Below are positions 42,933-52,613 of a stretch of DNA of 64,000 bases, piece after piece. The notes under the pieces are model-generated. The model was not told the DNA's origin. It ran no database searches and saw nothing but the letters and a program-made list of their open reading frames with translations. Origin of the DNA: Paenibacillus alkalitolerans (GTDB taxonomy: Bacteria; Bacillota; Bacilli; Paenibacillales; YIM-B00363); assembly GCF_016482785.1 (NCBI RefSeq), contig NZ_JAEMXM010000007.1, forward strand, positions 186,001-250,000, given 5' to 3'. The translations under genes were made by a program, and so were the position numbers. Every line of letters begins with the position of its first letter. The first letter of the stretch is position 1.

Positions 42933-44186
42933 CTAATTATTGGTTTGTTGAACCGTCGTTTCATAAGTTTGCAGCACTTTTCCTTGTATGTCGTAAGCGA
43001 CGATCGTGATTTTGTCGCCGAGCTTCAAGCCTGCGGTGGCCAGACTGTACCGGTTGTTTCCTTCATAGTGCATCCTGATGCCGTTCGCTTTGACGCTTGT
43101 CACTTTGTCGCTGACATCGATTTGAATCGTGGACATCAACGAGCTGAAGCTCACCTGCACGTTGCCGATGGACTGGCCGGTCGTTACCGTAGGTGTCGTA
43201 GGTGCCGGCAAATCGGATCCCCCGCTGCCGCCTGAGCCGCCGCCATTGTTTACAGGCGTGCCGTTCTGTGCGGTGCTGTTAACGACAAACACCAATAGTT
43301 GCGCCTTCACTGTCGTACCGTTAACCTTGCCCGAGAGCACATGCTTGCCTAATTCGCTCGTGTTGACCGGATCCCACGTTACGCTTGCCGACCCTACATA
43401 TCCGTTACCATACTTGGCGGTTACCGTCTTCGGCAGCAGCGTCGACACCGACTGGTATTGCATTACGGTTATCGGATTGATCGGAACAATGGAAACAATA
43501 TCGAACCCGCTCGACGATGCAGGAGCATTGGAAGCGACCGAACCGTTCAGTTCGAAAACACGGTTCATAATGGCTGCGACTTGGGCGCGTGTAACCTTGT
43601 CCTTAGGCTTGAACGTACGGTCGGGAAACCCGCCCATAATATTTTTGGCCATGATCGCATCAATCGCCGCTTTCCGCCACTGATCGATCTGACTCGAGTC
43701 TTTGAAATTCGCAGCCCTCAAAGTTGCGAGATCTTTAGACGGTTCAAACCTGAACGCCTTCATAATCATCGAGGCGGCTTCCTGCCGCGTAATCGGAGCG
43801 GACGGTTTCAGCTCTCCGCCGTCCCGGTACTCTCCTTGCAAATACCCTGCGGAAATCGCTTTCGCCACTTCGCCGTAAAACCAATCCTTCGCAGAGACAT
43901 CCGAGAAGAGCGGCACTTGGGTCTTTTGGAAACCCATCGCCTTGTTAAGCATCGTAATGAATTCCGCTTTCGAGACCGGATTGCCCGGTTTATACGTGCC
44001 GTCCGGAAACCCGGATACGACGCCGCGCTCCCGCAGCAGTTGAACGTCATGGTTGGCCCAGTGTCCTCTCATATCTTTAAGAGGCTCCAAAGCCGCCAAC
44101 GCCGAGGAAACGAATATGGAGCCGGCGAGTACCACGCAGCCTGCGGCAGCCGAGTGCCGTCCCAGCCTTCTTGATCTGTTTCGCAA
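42933..44186 (-). CDS. SLH-domain surface protein
   Basis: A 417-residue exported protein. The signal peptide (about 1-32) is followed by three SLH repeats: MRGHWANHDVQLLRERGVVSG with FPDGTYKPGNPVSKAEF, FSDVSAKDWFYGEVAKAISAG with TRQEAASMI, and a third with GGFPDRTFKPKDKVTRAQVA (to about 210). Then come an Ig-like Big_4 domain (about 235-320), a Gly/Ser linker and a small C-terminal beta domain. The likely start is TTG, with AAGGAGGGATCCC just before it. It ends 19 bases before the next gene. Confidence 0.9.
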   Translation of the reverse strand: MRNRSRRLGRHSAAAGCVVLAGSIFVSSALAALEPLKDMRGHWANHDVQLLRERGVVSGFPDGTYKPGNPVSKAEFITMLNKAMGFQKTQVPLFSDVSAKDWFYGEVAKAISAGYLQGEYRDGGELKPSAPITRQEAASMIMKAFRFEPSKDLATLRAANFKDSSQIDQWRKAAIDAIMAKNIMGGFPDRTFKPKDKVTRAQVAAIMNRVFELNGSVASNAPASSSGFDIVSIVPINPITVMQYQSVSTLLPKTVTAKYGNGYVGSASVTWDPVNTSELGKHVLSGKVNGTTVKAQLLVFVVNSTAQNGTPVNNGGGSGGSGGSDLPAPTTPTVTTGQSIGNVQVSFSSLMSTIQIDVSDKVTSVKANGIRMHYEGNNRYSLATAGLKLGDKITIVAYDIQGKVLQTYETTVQQTNN

Positions 44187-44198
44187 AGGGATCCCTCC

Positions 44199-45656
44199 TT
44201 AGTATAAAATGATGTTCTCGCGGTAATCGATTTGCAGATCCTTTTCCAGAAACTCGAGGAAACGTTCAAGCAGCATCGCCGTCTCCGCACGGCTTAACAC
44301 CTTGCCCGCCCGCGCCCGGTTCGACTCGTCCCCCATCATCAAGCCGATTTCCCGGGCGACGTAAATTTTATCCTTCGCCCAATAAGGAATCGATTCGTCG
44401 TCCGCAAACTCCGTCCGGTATTCCGGCGCCGGCGCCCTGTGCTCAAATCCGAGCGCCCGCAGCATGATCGTAATGGCCTGCGCCTTCGTCAGCGGGTCGT
44501 CCGGTTTGAACAGATCGGCTGTCATACCCTTCACGATGTCTTTCTCATTCGCGCTATATATGTATTGGTAGTTGGAGTCGCTTGTTTTCAAATCTTTAAA
44601 CATGGACGGTTTTTTCGCGGCTTCGGCGGCGGCTTTTTTGCTCTTCGGATTGTCCAGCCGCACGTCTGCCGCTTTCATTACCGCCACCGTGAAATCGTAC
44701 CGGCTCATCGGGACATCCGGGACGAAAAATTGCGTGTTTTCTTCAAAAATATCGAGCGAATACAGCTTCTCGATCGCCTCCTCGGCCCAGTGCCCCACCG
44801 TATCGCGAAATTTCGGAACAATGAGCCTCTCGACAGAGGGGACACTCTGTAAGATAAGCTTGCTTTCCCCAATATTCCTCTGAGTGTCGACATACCCGTT
44901 GGATGTTACCGTAGGAAGGTTGTAGCTGTACGTCGCCGTCTGTTCCGCTTCCGTAACTCGCACATACCCGCCGTCGAAGCTGGAGTACGCAGCTCCGTTG
45001 CCTTGATAGACAAGCTTTTTGGTTTTCGTGTCCGACGTCTGGGCTCTAACGGTGCCTGTCCAAGTGTCGCTCTGATATTCATAATCGATTATTTGAGTTT
45101 CCGTGTTTCCCCAGAAGTTTTTGTACCCCACGTCGCCGCCGCTGATCGTTACAACGATTTCTTTCTCGTTCGCTTTACCCTTATTCAACAAAAATATTTT
45201 CCGGCCGACGATGTTTCCGGAATAGTAATCCGCAGCGGGACGAACGTCGACCACATCCGATTTGGAGAACCGGTAATCGTCCAAAGTGAACTTCTGGCCT
45301 GAAATTTCAATCGTCTCTTGGTAATTGTCCGTAACGGTCGTAACGGTCGTTGTTTGCCCCTTATCCGGCCGCGCGGTCGCTTGCGTCACATATGTAACCC
45401 GTCTGTCCAACGTGCCCGGTCTCCCGGGATTCGTCGACTTCAGACTAAAATTGTAGCTTATCGTGGTTTTGTCCTTGCTTGTTCGTTCGTTGCGTGTCAT
45501 TTTTCCTTCAAATTTAATCGGTTCCCCCGTGATAAACACATATTCTTCGTACCGGTATTCGTCGCTGACGCCTCCTGAATATTCCGCGGGAGCCGCGAAG
45601 GATGGCGACGGAACGATCAACGTACAGAGAAGAAGCAACCATCCGAAGCGTTTCAA
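44199..45656 (-). CDS. SLH-domain surface protein with C-terminal SLH repeats
   Basis: A 485-residue exported protein. Signal peptide (about 1-22, LKRFGWLLLLCTLIVPSPSFA), a beta-rich N-terminal region (about 23-265, TTTVTTVTDNYQE), and three SLH repeats at the C terminus (about 275-480: FRDTVGHWAEEAIEKLYSL, MFKDLKTSDSNYQYIYSANE, DDESIPYWAKDKIYVAREIG). TTG after AAGGGGGTGGGCCG is the probable start; a slightly longer frame exists. It is 12 bases upstream of the next SLH gene and probably in one operon. Confidence 0.88.
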   Translation of the reverse strand: MKRFGWLLLLCTLIVPSPSFAAPAEYSGGVSDEYRYEEYVFITGEPIKFEGKMTRNERTSKDKTTISYNFSLKSTNPGRPGTLDRRVTYVTQATARPDKGQTTTVTTVTDNYQETIEISGQKFTLDDYRFSKSDVVDVRPAADYYSGNIVGRKIFLLNKGKANEKEIVVTISGGDVGYKNFWGNTETQIIDYEYQSDTWTGTVRAQTSDTKTKKLVYQGNGAAYSSFDGGYVRVTEAEQTATYSYNLPTVTSNGYVDTQRNIGESKLILQSVPSVERLIVPKFRDTVGHWAEEAIEKLYSLDIFEENTQFFVPDVPMSRYDFTVAVMKAADVRLDNPKSKKAAAEAAKKPSMFKDLKTSDSNYQYIYSANEKDIVKGMTADLFKPDDPLTKAQAITIMLRALGFEHRAPAPEYRTEFADDESIPYWAKDKIYVAREIGLMMGDESNRARAGKVLSRAETAMLLERFLEFLEKDLQIDYRENIILY

Positions 45657-45683
45657 CGGCCCACCCCCTTCGAGCAAGTCTGA

Positions 45684-47339
45684 TTATGTAACAATGACAA
45701 CGACTCCCCTGGTGCCTTCTCTAATAACGTAAACGTTGTTCCCGGGCTTAATATCTTTAAGTTGGGCGGTAGCTCCGTCCTTCATGATAACGGCTTTGGA
45801 AAGATCCAAGGTTATGGAAGCTCCGGTTGAAAACCAGTGAACCCGGCTCACGCTCCAGTCCTTCGGATCGTTGATCGTCAGGCTTGTTCCGGAGAGGCTG
45901 CCGGCGATGCCGATCGATACGATTTGGGCCGTTAAATTGTCGGGGTACCTCCACATGCCCATCTGGATGATGCGGCCGTCTCTTACGTATATGTATCCGA
46001 ACCAATCCTTCAACCGATGATAAATTGCGTACGGGTCCCTCTCGTCGACGGCGTAATTTTTTCTGTCGAACTCATCGGGATTCACAACAATGCCGTTGGT
46101 GAAGTCCATAAGCATCGTCTCGTTGTCGTAGTTTAACTCTCGAATGTCGTTGAATTGGTATTCCCATGTATGTTCGGTCAAGGTGTAGAAATCTTTAAGC
46201 CACAGCTTTCCGTCAAGTATCGTATCCAACGTTCCCCAGTAGATGCCGTCGCTGTGCAGCTGAGGCTTCTCCATGCCCTCGTTGTAGACATATACTATGT
46301 TAGCTAGCAGCGGGGAGGATTGATGTCCCGCATCGCCGGAAACAAAGGCGTGTGTCGCGTGCTGCAAACCGAATTTGTCTACGAACCGGCCGTTGCGAAT
46401 GAGCAATGTGCCCGCATGAATCTTGAATTTCAGGTTGCCGTTCAAGACGATCTGCTCGGTGTTGAAATTATAACCGTCTATCGGCTCGGAGTATGTGCGT
46501 TCGTTCCGGCTTTCGATGACGACTCTCTCCGCCTGCTCCCGGCCGGAAAATAATTTCGTCGCGATAAAGACGGTCGATCCCGCATATTGGGCGAGGGTAG
46601 AAGAATCCAGCTTCTGTTCGCCGTAATATACCGGGTAGTCGGTGCCGCTATGAATGTTGAGTAACGCCTTGTAGGGCTGCCATTTGGCATCCTTGAACAC
46701 CTGAACGTCCGTCAATATTAATTGGCTTGTTTTCCGGTCATACCGATGAAGCTTACCTTTATACAAGCCTTTGATTTCAATTGAATCGTGTTGGATTTCC
46801 AGCTTCCGAATCGCGGATGACGTTGTTGATGAGAAATACATTTTCACCCGGTCGCCTTCCAACACCGTGCGTATATCCCTCTTCACCCCGTTCTTTAACA
46901 CAGCGGTTCCATTCGTAACAATATAGGGCTTCACTTCGCCGTATGCCAGCTGAACCCACAACCGATTGCCGTCCACCTGACTGACAACGCCGGTTCTCAT
47001 CTTCCCCTCGGACGGAATCTTGCCGCTGCGCTCCTTCTTCACGGACCAGCCCTTCAATGAAACCAGCTTCTTGCCGGCAACAGCCGTCGTAACTTTCATG
47101 CCCGGCTTGAACGCTTCCAATCCGGCGGGAACCGTGTCGATCGTAATTGCGGTAGCTGCGGTGACGCTGTATGATTTATGCATTGTTTGATTGGCCGGTT
47201 GTACTGTAATTGTTTTCCTCGAATGGTCCGCCTTTACTAACGTGCCGGTGGTATAAGTTGTTGCAGCCCCGTGGGCGTTATTTCCAAAAACCGGACTCAG
47301 AAGCAAAACGGCGAGCAGCAGCAAACAAAATCTCTTCAT
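45684..47339 (-). CDS. Exported protein of unknown function
   Basis: A 551-residue secreted protein. The signal peptide (MKRFCLLLLAVLLLSPVFG) is followed by beta-rich sequence with repeated short modules such as GMKVTTAVAGKKLVSL and GVVSQVDGNRLWVQL (about 80-120), then longer beta segments and a final GNNVYVIREGTRGVVVIV. It has no SLH repeat and no membrane anchor. A poor upstream extension is rejected, and GGGGGA precedes the pair of ATGs; the second has better spacing. It begins the three- or four-gene surface-protein operon. Confidence 0.85.
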   Translation of the reverse strand: MKRFCLLLLAVLLLSPVFGNNAHGAATTYTTGTLVKADHSRKTITVQPANQTMHKSYSVTAATAITIDTVPAGLEAFKPGMKVTTAVAGKKLVSLKGWSVKKERSGKIPSEGKMRTGVVSQVDGNRLWVQLAYGEVKPYIVTNGTAVLKNGVKRDIRTVLEGDRVKMYFSSTTSSAIRKLEIQHDSIEIKGLYKGKLHRYDRKTSQLILTDVQVFKDAKWQPYKALLNIHSGTDYPVYYGEQKLDSSTLAQYAGSTVFIATKLFSGREQAERVVIESRNERTYSEPIDGYNFNTEQIVLNGNLKFKIHAGTLLIRNGRFVDKFGLQHATHAFVSGDAGHQSSPLLANIVYVYNEGMEKPQLHSDGIYWGTLDTILDGKLWLKDFYTLTEHTWEYQFNDIRELNYDNETMLMDFTNGIVVNPDEFDRKNYAVDERDPYAIYHRLKDWFGYIYVRDGRIIQMGMWRYPDNLTAQIVSIGIAGSLSGTSLTINDPKDWSVSRVHWFSTGASITLDLSKAVIMKDGATAQLKDIKPGNNVYVIREGTRGVVVIVT

Positions 47340-47447
47340 CATAATCCCCCAGAAAAACAAAGGTGCAATATCCTCTATATCGGTCAAACGCGGGCAAAAG
47401 TTTAGTGTAAGAATTACTTCAATCGATGTAACCGTCAAACAAAAAAA

Positions 47448-47463
47448 GCGCCCCGAAGGGCGC
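47448..47463 (-). terminator. Terminator of tagO
   Basis: GCGCCC and GGGCGC around TTCG, followed by seven T on the minus strand. Confidence 0.93.
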
Positions 47464-47479
47464 AGCACACACGAAAGCA

Positions 47480-48550
47480 TTATTTCATCGACAACAGCCG
47501 CTGCACGAAATGAATGATCGGCCGCCGGCTCTTGCTGACGATGCCGATCGCCTCGGCTCCGAGCTGCAAAATCAACAGCGTCACGGCGATCACGATCAAT
47601 GCGACCCACTGCACTACGGTGGACAGCAGGATGGCGCTCGTCGCAAACATCGCCGCAATACCGTAAATGACCAGCACCGTATTGCGGTGGCTCAAACCGA
47701 GCTGCAGCAAACAATGGTGCATATGATTTTTATCCGCGACGGAGATCCCCGTCTTGTTCAACGTGCGGCGCACGATCGCGAAGAACGTATCCGACAACGG
47801 CACGCCGAGAATAAAGATCGGCACCACGAACGAAACGAGCGTCGCTTGCTTAAATCCGAGCACGGATAACGTCGCCAAGCTGAACCCGAGGAAGAGCGCC
47901 CCGGAATCGCCCATGAAAATTTTCGCCGGGTGAAAATTAAACACCAAGAATCCCAAGATACTGCCGAGCAGCACGGAGCTGAGAACCGCAACGGTAACGT
48001 TGCCCGTCATCAACGCCAGCACAAGGATGGTTCCGGTGGCAATGGCGGATACTCCGGCAGCCAGACCGTCCAATCCGTCAATCAAGTTGATTGCGTTCGT
48101 CACGCCGACGATCCAAAATATCGTCAATGGAACCGACAGCCACCCGATCGATGTTCCGTCGCCGAACGGCAGCATCACGAATTGCACCTTTATGCCGAAT
48201 GCCACTACAACGCCGGCTGCCGCAATCTGCCCCAACAGCTTCACTTTCGGGGATAAATCGAACCTGTCATCTAGCGCGCCTACAATGGTGATAATGGCCC
48301 CGCCAATCACCAATCCCCATACAACGTGGGCCTTATAACCTTCAAGCACCGGAAGGACAATAAAGAATGCGCACACAAAAGCCAAATATATCGCCAATCC
48401 GCCCAAACGCGGCATTATTCGAGTATGCACTTTCCGGTGGTTCGGCGCATCAACGGCCCCGACGGCTACTGCAAACCTCTTCACAACGGGTGTTAACGCC
48501 AAAGCCATCCCCAACGCGGCAACGAATCCAAGAATATATAAATAAACCAT
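47480..48550 (-). CDS. tagO: Undecaprenyl-phosphate GlcNAc-1-phosphate transferase (TagO/WecA type)
   Basis: Starts synthesis of wall teichoic acid or secondary wall polymers by moving a sugar-1-phosphate onto the lipid carrier. The 356-residue protein has about ten membrane helices and the family motifs: VGALDDRFDLSP, NLIDGLDGLAAG, and the HMHH loop (KNHMHHCLLQLG). RKVHTRIMPRLGG near the N terminus is also typical. The ATG after GGACGGGAAAAG is used; 14 codons of upstream frame are not. It is followed by a terminator. Confidence 0.95.
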   Translation of the reverse strand: MVYLYILGFVAALGMALALTPVVKRFAVAVGAVDAPNHRKVHTRIMPRLGGLAIYLAFVCAFFIVLPVLEGYKAHVVWGLVIGGAIITIVGALDDRFDLSPKVKLLGQIAAAGVVVAFGIKVQFVMLPFGDGTSIGWLSVPLTIFWIVGVTNAINLIDGLDGLAAGVSAIATGTILVLALMTGNVTVAVLSSVLLGSILGFLVFNFHPAKIFMGDSGALFLGFSLATLSVLGFKQATLVSFVVPIFILGVPLSDTFFAIVRRTLNKTGISVADKNHMHHCLLQLGLSHRNTVLVIYGIAAMFATSAILLSTVVQWVALIVIAVTLLILQLGAEAIGIVSKSRRPIIHFVQRLLSMK

Positions 48551-48698
48551 CTTTTCCCGTCCTTCACCCCTTCTTGAACTGACAGTGCCCATTATACATC
48601 GTCAGGTTGTCGGTTTGCTAGAGCAGTCGAGGGCCGTTTTCAGCTGTTTTCATTCATTTTCACGATTATTTCATTAAATATGCGCCACTGTCCATTCG

Positions 48699-49448
48699 TT
48701 AGCGTAAGTTTTCTCCATACAGCAACACCTTAACCGCAAAACGCGGCAAAACCAGCATCCGTCTCCAGCGTGCCGGCTCCTGGAGCAGCCTGTACAGCCA
48801 TTCCAGCCTTAGACGCCGCATCCAACCGGGAGCGCGTTTCAGCTTGCCCGACATGACGTCGAAGCTTCCGCCGACGCCGATCATAACCGGAACACGAAGG
48901 CGTTCCCGATATTTCGAAATCCAAGGGTCCTGAGTATATGTAGACCGACCCACCAGCAACAAATCGGGAGACGCTTCAACAATTTGGCTGATTACGTCAT
49001 CATCTTCATCTTGACCAAAAAATCCGTTGCGGCATCCGACAAAGCGAAGACCCGGGAACCGCTCCTGCACATTGTCCCGCGCCGCCTCGATCACATCTTG
49101 CGTCGTTCCGAGGAAATAGACGCGCCAACCCTCTTCGCTCCCTACGCGAAACAACTCCTGAATCAAGTCGTAGCCGGCCACCCGTTCCGTAACCGGCTTG
49201 CCTAACCGGGCCGCCGCCCAAACAAGTCCCGCTCCGTCGGGGACGACCATATCCGCGCTGCGGAGCATCTTCATGAATTCCGGGTCTTCCACCCCGGTCA
49301 TGACCATAATCGGGTTCGCCGTCACCACTTGATGGGGCCGCCGTTCGCGAACGGCTTCGCTCAAGTACCGCACCGTCTGCGCCATATTCATCTTGGACAC
49401 CGGAATACCGAACAGAGTGACTGTCTCAAACGCTTTCGCTAATTCCAT
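48699..49448 (-). CDS. tagA: WecG/TagA/CpsF family glycosyltransferase
   Basis: A 249-residue GT26 enzyme that adds the second sugar (ManNAc) to lipid-linked GlcNAc, committing it to a wall polymer. Typical blocks are TANPIMVMTG, MVVPDGAGLVWAARL-like DMVVPDGAGLVWAAARLG, and the C-terminal LEWLYRLLQEPARWRR. One oddity: where most members have L-G-x-P-x-Q-E, this one has VGRSTYTQDPWI; the Gln is kept. The position between tagO and csaB supports wall-polymer synthesis. Confidence 0.9.
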   Translation of the reverse strand: MELAKAFETVTLFGIPVSKMNMAQTVRYLSEAVRERRPHQVVTANPIMVMTGVEDPEFMKMLRSADMVVPDGAGLVWAAARLGKPVTERVAGYDLIQELFRVGSEEGWRVYFLGTTQDVIEAARDNVQERFPGLRFVGCRNGFFGQDEDDDVISQIVEASPDLLLVGRSTYTQDPWISKYRERLRVPVMIGVGGSFDVMSGKLKRAPGWMRRLRLEWLYRLLQEPARWRRMLVLPRFAVKVLLYGENLR

Positions 49449-49460
49449 TATCGACCAACC

Positions 49461-50582
49461 TTATATACGTAATTCACGAACAATATGTTGCGCCGGTTCG
49501 CGCGATTCCCGCTGAATTCGTTCGATAGTCTCACGTTTTTCTTCAACCCATGCGTTATTTCGGCCGATGGCGCTTATCCTGTCGAGTGCCAGATCGGCTA
49601 GGACTTCCGCCGACAAACTTTCCGTCGAACCCGCCGGAGCTTCCCCGAGACGGCGTAAAAACTGGTCGATCTTCGGGTCGTATGAAACGCCGATCGGCGG
49701 AACGAACGCGGTGGCGGCATAGATGAGCGAGTGCAGCCGCATCCCGATCAACGCATCGCAGCGCGACACCTCTTTAAGCATGTCGCTCGGATGCTCCGCG
49801 CCTTCGTGCATGTGAATACGCTCTTTGTCCGCACCGAGCTCTGCAAGCTTATCCGCCACATAGCGGGAAGCTGCCGCGTCGGAGGGCAAGTGAAACGGCA
49901 AAAAGGTGACGCGGGCATCGGATCGTTGCAGCAACAAAGCCAACCCCGCTGCGATTGTGTCAAGATCGTTCCGGTCTTCTCGCCAGAACCGGACCGAAAC
50001 CCCGACCGTCGGGATATCAACAGCTTCGGCACGTTCATTGCGCGCCATACCCAATCCCATGACAGGATCCGGCACAACGTTGACCGAATGAGCGGATAAG
50101 CCGTACGAAACAAGCAGTTCCTTCGATTCCCGATCGCGAACCGAAACATACTTGCACCGGTCAAACGCGGAGCGAATCATCGGTCCGAATAAGCCTTTCC
50201 GAATTACCGGACCGATACCCTGCGCATACACGAACGTCCGCTTCCCGAACCATTGCGCCAGCTTCATAACTCCCAAATAATAAGGAATCGATTTCGCGCT
50301 CGTCACGTCTTGCAGCAAGCTGCCTCCGCCGCTTATAAGCGCGTCCGCGCCGCGAATCGCGGCCGTCAACGCTCCGGGGCGCATCCGATGCGCACTCTCG
50401 ACGCCGTGCAGACGTGCAGTTTCCTCCGGGTTTGCCGAGAGTACAACGGGGGTAATGTCAGCCCCCTGCTTCTCGCCTTCCTCCCGCAGCGCGGTCAGTA
50501 TCGCGTGCAGCACCGCTTCGTCGCCGCTGTTTCGGAACCCGTAATACCCGGATATTACAATTCGCTGAGTTTTCTTGACCAT
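49461..50582 (-). CDS. csaB: Polysaccharide pyruvyl transferase CsaB
   Basis: CsaB adds ketal pyruvate to the secondary cell-wall polymer; SLH domains bind that pyruvylated sugar. The 373-residue GT-B-like protein begins RIVISGYYGFRNSGDEAVLHAIL, contains LISGGGSLLQD, YAQGIGPV and RDRESKELL, and ends with the MRLHSLIYAA motif region. The second ATG after AAAGGA is the better start; the frame overlaps the end of the DUF5693 gene. Its presence with five SLH or S-layer proteins is functionally consistent. Confidence 0.94.
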   Translation of the reverse strand: MVKKTQRIVISGYYGFRNSGDEAVLHAILTALREEGEKQGADITPVVLSANPEETARLHGVESAHRMRPGALTAAIRGADALISGGGSLLQDVTSAKSIPYYLGVMKLAQWFGKRTFVYAQGIGPVIRKGLFGPMIRSAFDRCKYVSVRDRESKELLVSYGLSAHSVNVVPDPVMGLGMARNERAEAVDIPTVGVSVRFWREDRNDLDTIAAGLALLLQRSDARVTFLPFHLPSDAAASRYVADKLAELGADKERIHMHEGAEHPSDMLKEVSRCDALIGMRLHSLIYAATAFVPPIGVSYDPKIDQFLRRLGEAPAGSTESLSAEVLADLALDRISAIGRNNAWVEEKRETIERIQRESREPAQHIVRELRI

Positions 50583-52597
50583 GTTTTCCATCCTTTATCG
50601 GCAAACCGCCATAACGCTGCAAGAACGACGCCGATGACGGCTCCGAACGCAAGGCCGTAAACAACGCGAATGAGTGAAATCCCGATCGGCGTATGAAGAT
50701 GTGCGAACGTATCGACAATGGACAGCTGCCCGACGGAACCGACAGCAATCAAGAACAATCCGATGCTCTTGCGTCCCACTGCCGCGAGGTAAACGCCCAA
50801 TACGAACAACGGGTGCGCGAACAAAAACTCTTTGGTTCTGGGCCTTACGCCAAGCGTGTCTTGCAGCACTTCGCGGAATAGCCGCTCAATTGACGAAGTT
50901 TGCCCTTCGTTGCCTGTACGAGACAAATAATACAAAATTGCGAGTCCGCAAACTCCGGCAACCACTACCCATAAAACGGTGATGTTCGTATTCAGGAAAT
51001 CGGCGATTCGCTTCCCGACCGTTCTCGCGTCATGCTGTTCATGGAAAAACAGCAAATAAGCGAACGACAATGCAATGGGAGCGAGATGCAGCAGACCAAC
51101 TCCGCGGAATTGCTGGAGTACATATAAATAGCTGACCTCTTGCAGCAAACCTACAATAAATAAGATACCTGCAAAAGATATCGCGCTTGCGGCGGCCAAC
51201 AATACGACCCCGAGGAGCGCAGCGCGAATTCCCGTATGCCTGCTGCCGTTACCGACCGAAGCTTTCTTCAAAGCGTATACAATGGCGAGCGTTGACGAAG
51301 CGATTGCCGCTCCAAGCGCCAATGCCTGGGACAATAGTGCCGGAGAAAGCACGAACAACGCTGCCGAGCCTGCCAAGCCGATGCCGAACACGGCTAGGGC
51401 AATGCGGGGAAAGAAGGCATGCGCCAACAGGGCGATCAACGCGACGGCGCCGAGCGCCGCACCCGCTTTTAACGGCAGTTCGGCCTGTTGCGCAGGGAAA
51501 ATCGGTGCCGGCTGGAACGGTTCTGCGACTCCAATCATATATCCGTTCTCTTGGATGCGTGCGATTGCGCCGTCCGGTCCTTGCAAACTTTCCAGCACAT
51601 TGTCAATCGAATCTTTACGAACTCCCAGTTGGGTATCCATCGCAGCTTCCGCGTTGAGAAAAATCATTCGAATATTGCGATCCTGCACGGCAAGAGCAAA
51701 CCGGTCGGCAAGATCATCGGGAGTCCTGCTCGACAATCCGGCAGGCAGCGAGTGCAGACGAACGATGTTGTATCCGGTAAGATAAGCGAGTTTATTTTGC
51801 CCTTGTTGGGGCTTTGCCAATTCAATGGTAGCGAGGCCGATGCCGCGATCTTCCATCAATTCCGCCATTGCCGCGACCGAATTATGGTCCCCGTCATCCT
51901 CGGCGCCGGTGACGCTGTTTCCTTCAAACACGATCCGGGTGACGCCCCTTTCCGCCAATTGGTCGAGGAGCTTCTCCATCCGTCCGGCATCGAACGGCTG
52001 CCGTTGATCGGATAATCTTACTACAAGGTGAAAACCAAGCTTCTGGAGCTCCTCCATCGTAATGGGGTCCGGATCCATCGCTTGAAGCATGGCTTCGTCT
52101 TTAGGCATGGCGAGCTTGACGCCGTCCAGGCCGCGGTACGACCACGGCGTTATTTCCACTTCGAGATCGGTGAACGCCTGTTCGACCAAAGGCCGAATCA
52201 GCCTTTGCGATGGGTCCCCAAGAAAGAGCACATACGTGCTCTTCTCATTCGCCGCTACCTCAAAGCCGGTTAGGAGAGCCGCTTCCGCAGAAGAGAGCGT
52301 TTGAATGCGTCCGCTTAGCTCCAATTCGCGAAGCGTGCTTTCGTACACGGCCATCGAACCGACTCCGGATTCCTTGATCGCAAGGAGCTTTTCAAGCGTG
52401 TACTCCGAAGGTTTGCTGCGATAAGACGAAACCTCCAGCAAATCGCGGTAATCGAAGACGAATTCGACGGTATCCGATGACCGCTCCGTTACTATGCGTT
52501 GAGCGGCTAGCGGAAGTGTGCACAAAAGCCCTACGATCGTTAACGCCCACAGTATGATTTTTATATTCTGCGATAAGCGGTTGTACAAAGAAAACAA
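50555..52597 (-). CDS. DUF5693 family multi-pass membrane protein
   Basis: A 680-residue protein with an N-terminal membrane segment, a large extracytoplasmic domain (about 30-365; EFVFDYRDLLEVSSYRSKP) and about ten membrane helices in the C-terminal half. DUF5693 genes commonly lie just upstream of csaB in Paenibacillus and Bacillus with S-layers, so a role in transport or assembly of the wall polymer is an inference. The start is uncertain: I use TTG after AGGAG; a GTG three codons earlier is too close to the site. It overlaps csaB by 28 bases. Confidence 0.85.
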   Translation of the reverse strand: MFSLYNRLSQNIKIILWALTIVGLLCTLPLAAQRIVTERSSDTVEFVFDYRDLLEVSSYRSKPSEYTLEKLLAIKESGVGSMAVYESTLRELELSGRIQTLSSAEAALLTGFEVAANEKSTYVLFLGDPSQRLIRPLVEQAFTDLEVEITPWSYRGLDGVKLAMPKDEAMLQAMDPDPITMEELQKLGFHLVVRLSDQRQPFDAGRMEKLLDQLAERGVTRIVFEGNSVTGAEDDGDHNSVAAMAELMEDRGIGLATIELAKPQQGQNKLAYLTGYNIVRLHSLPAGLSSRTPDDLADRFALAVQDRNIRMIFLNAEAAMDTQLGVRKDSIDNVLESLQGPDGAIARIQENGYMIGVAEPFQPAPIFPAQQAELPLKAGAALGAVALIALLAHAFFPRIALAVFGIGLAGSAALFVLSPALLSQALALGAAIASSTLAIVYALKKASVGNGSRHTGIRAALLGVVLLAAASAISFAGILFIVGLLQEVSYLYVLQQFRGVGLLHLAPIALSFAYLLFFHEQHDARTVGKRIADFLNTNITVLWVVVAGVCGLAILYYLSRTGNEGQTSSIERLFREVLQDTLGVRPRTKEFLFAHPLFVLGVYLAAVGRKSIGLFLIAVGSVGQLSIVDTFAHLHTPIGISLIRVVYGLAFGAVIGVVLAALWRFADKGWKTWSRKLSEL

Positions 52598-52613
52598 AAA
52601 TAACACTCCTCAC

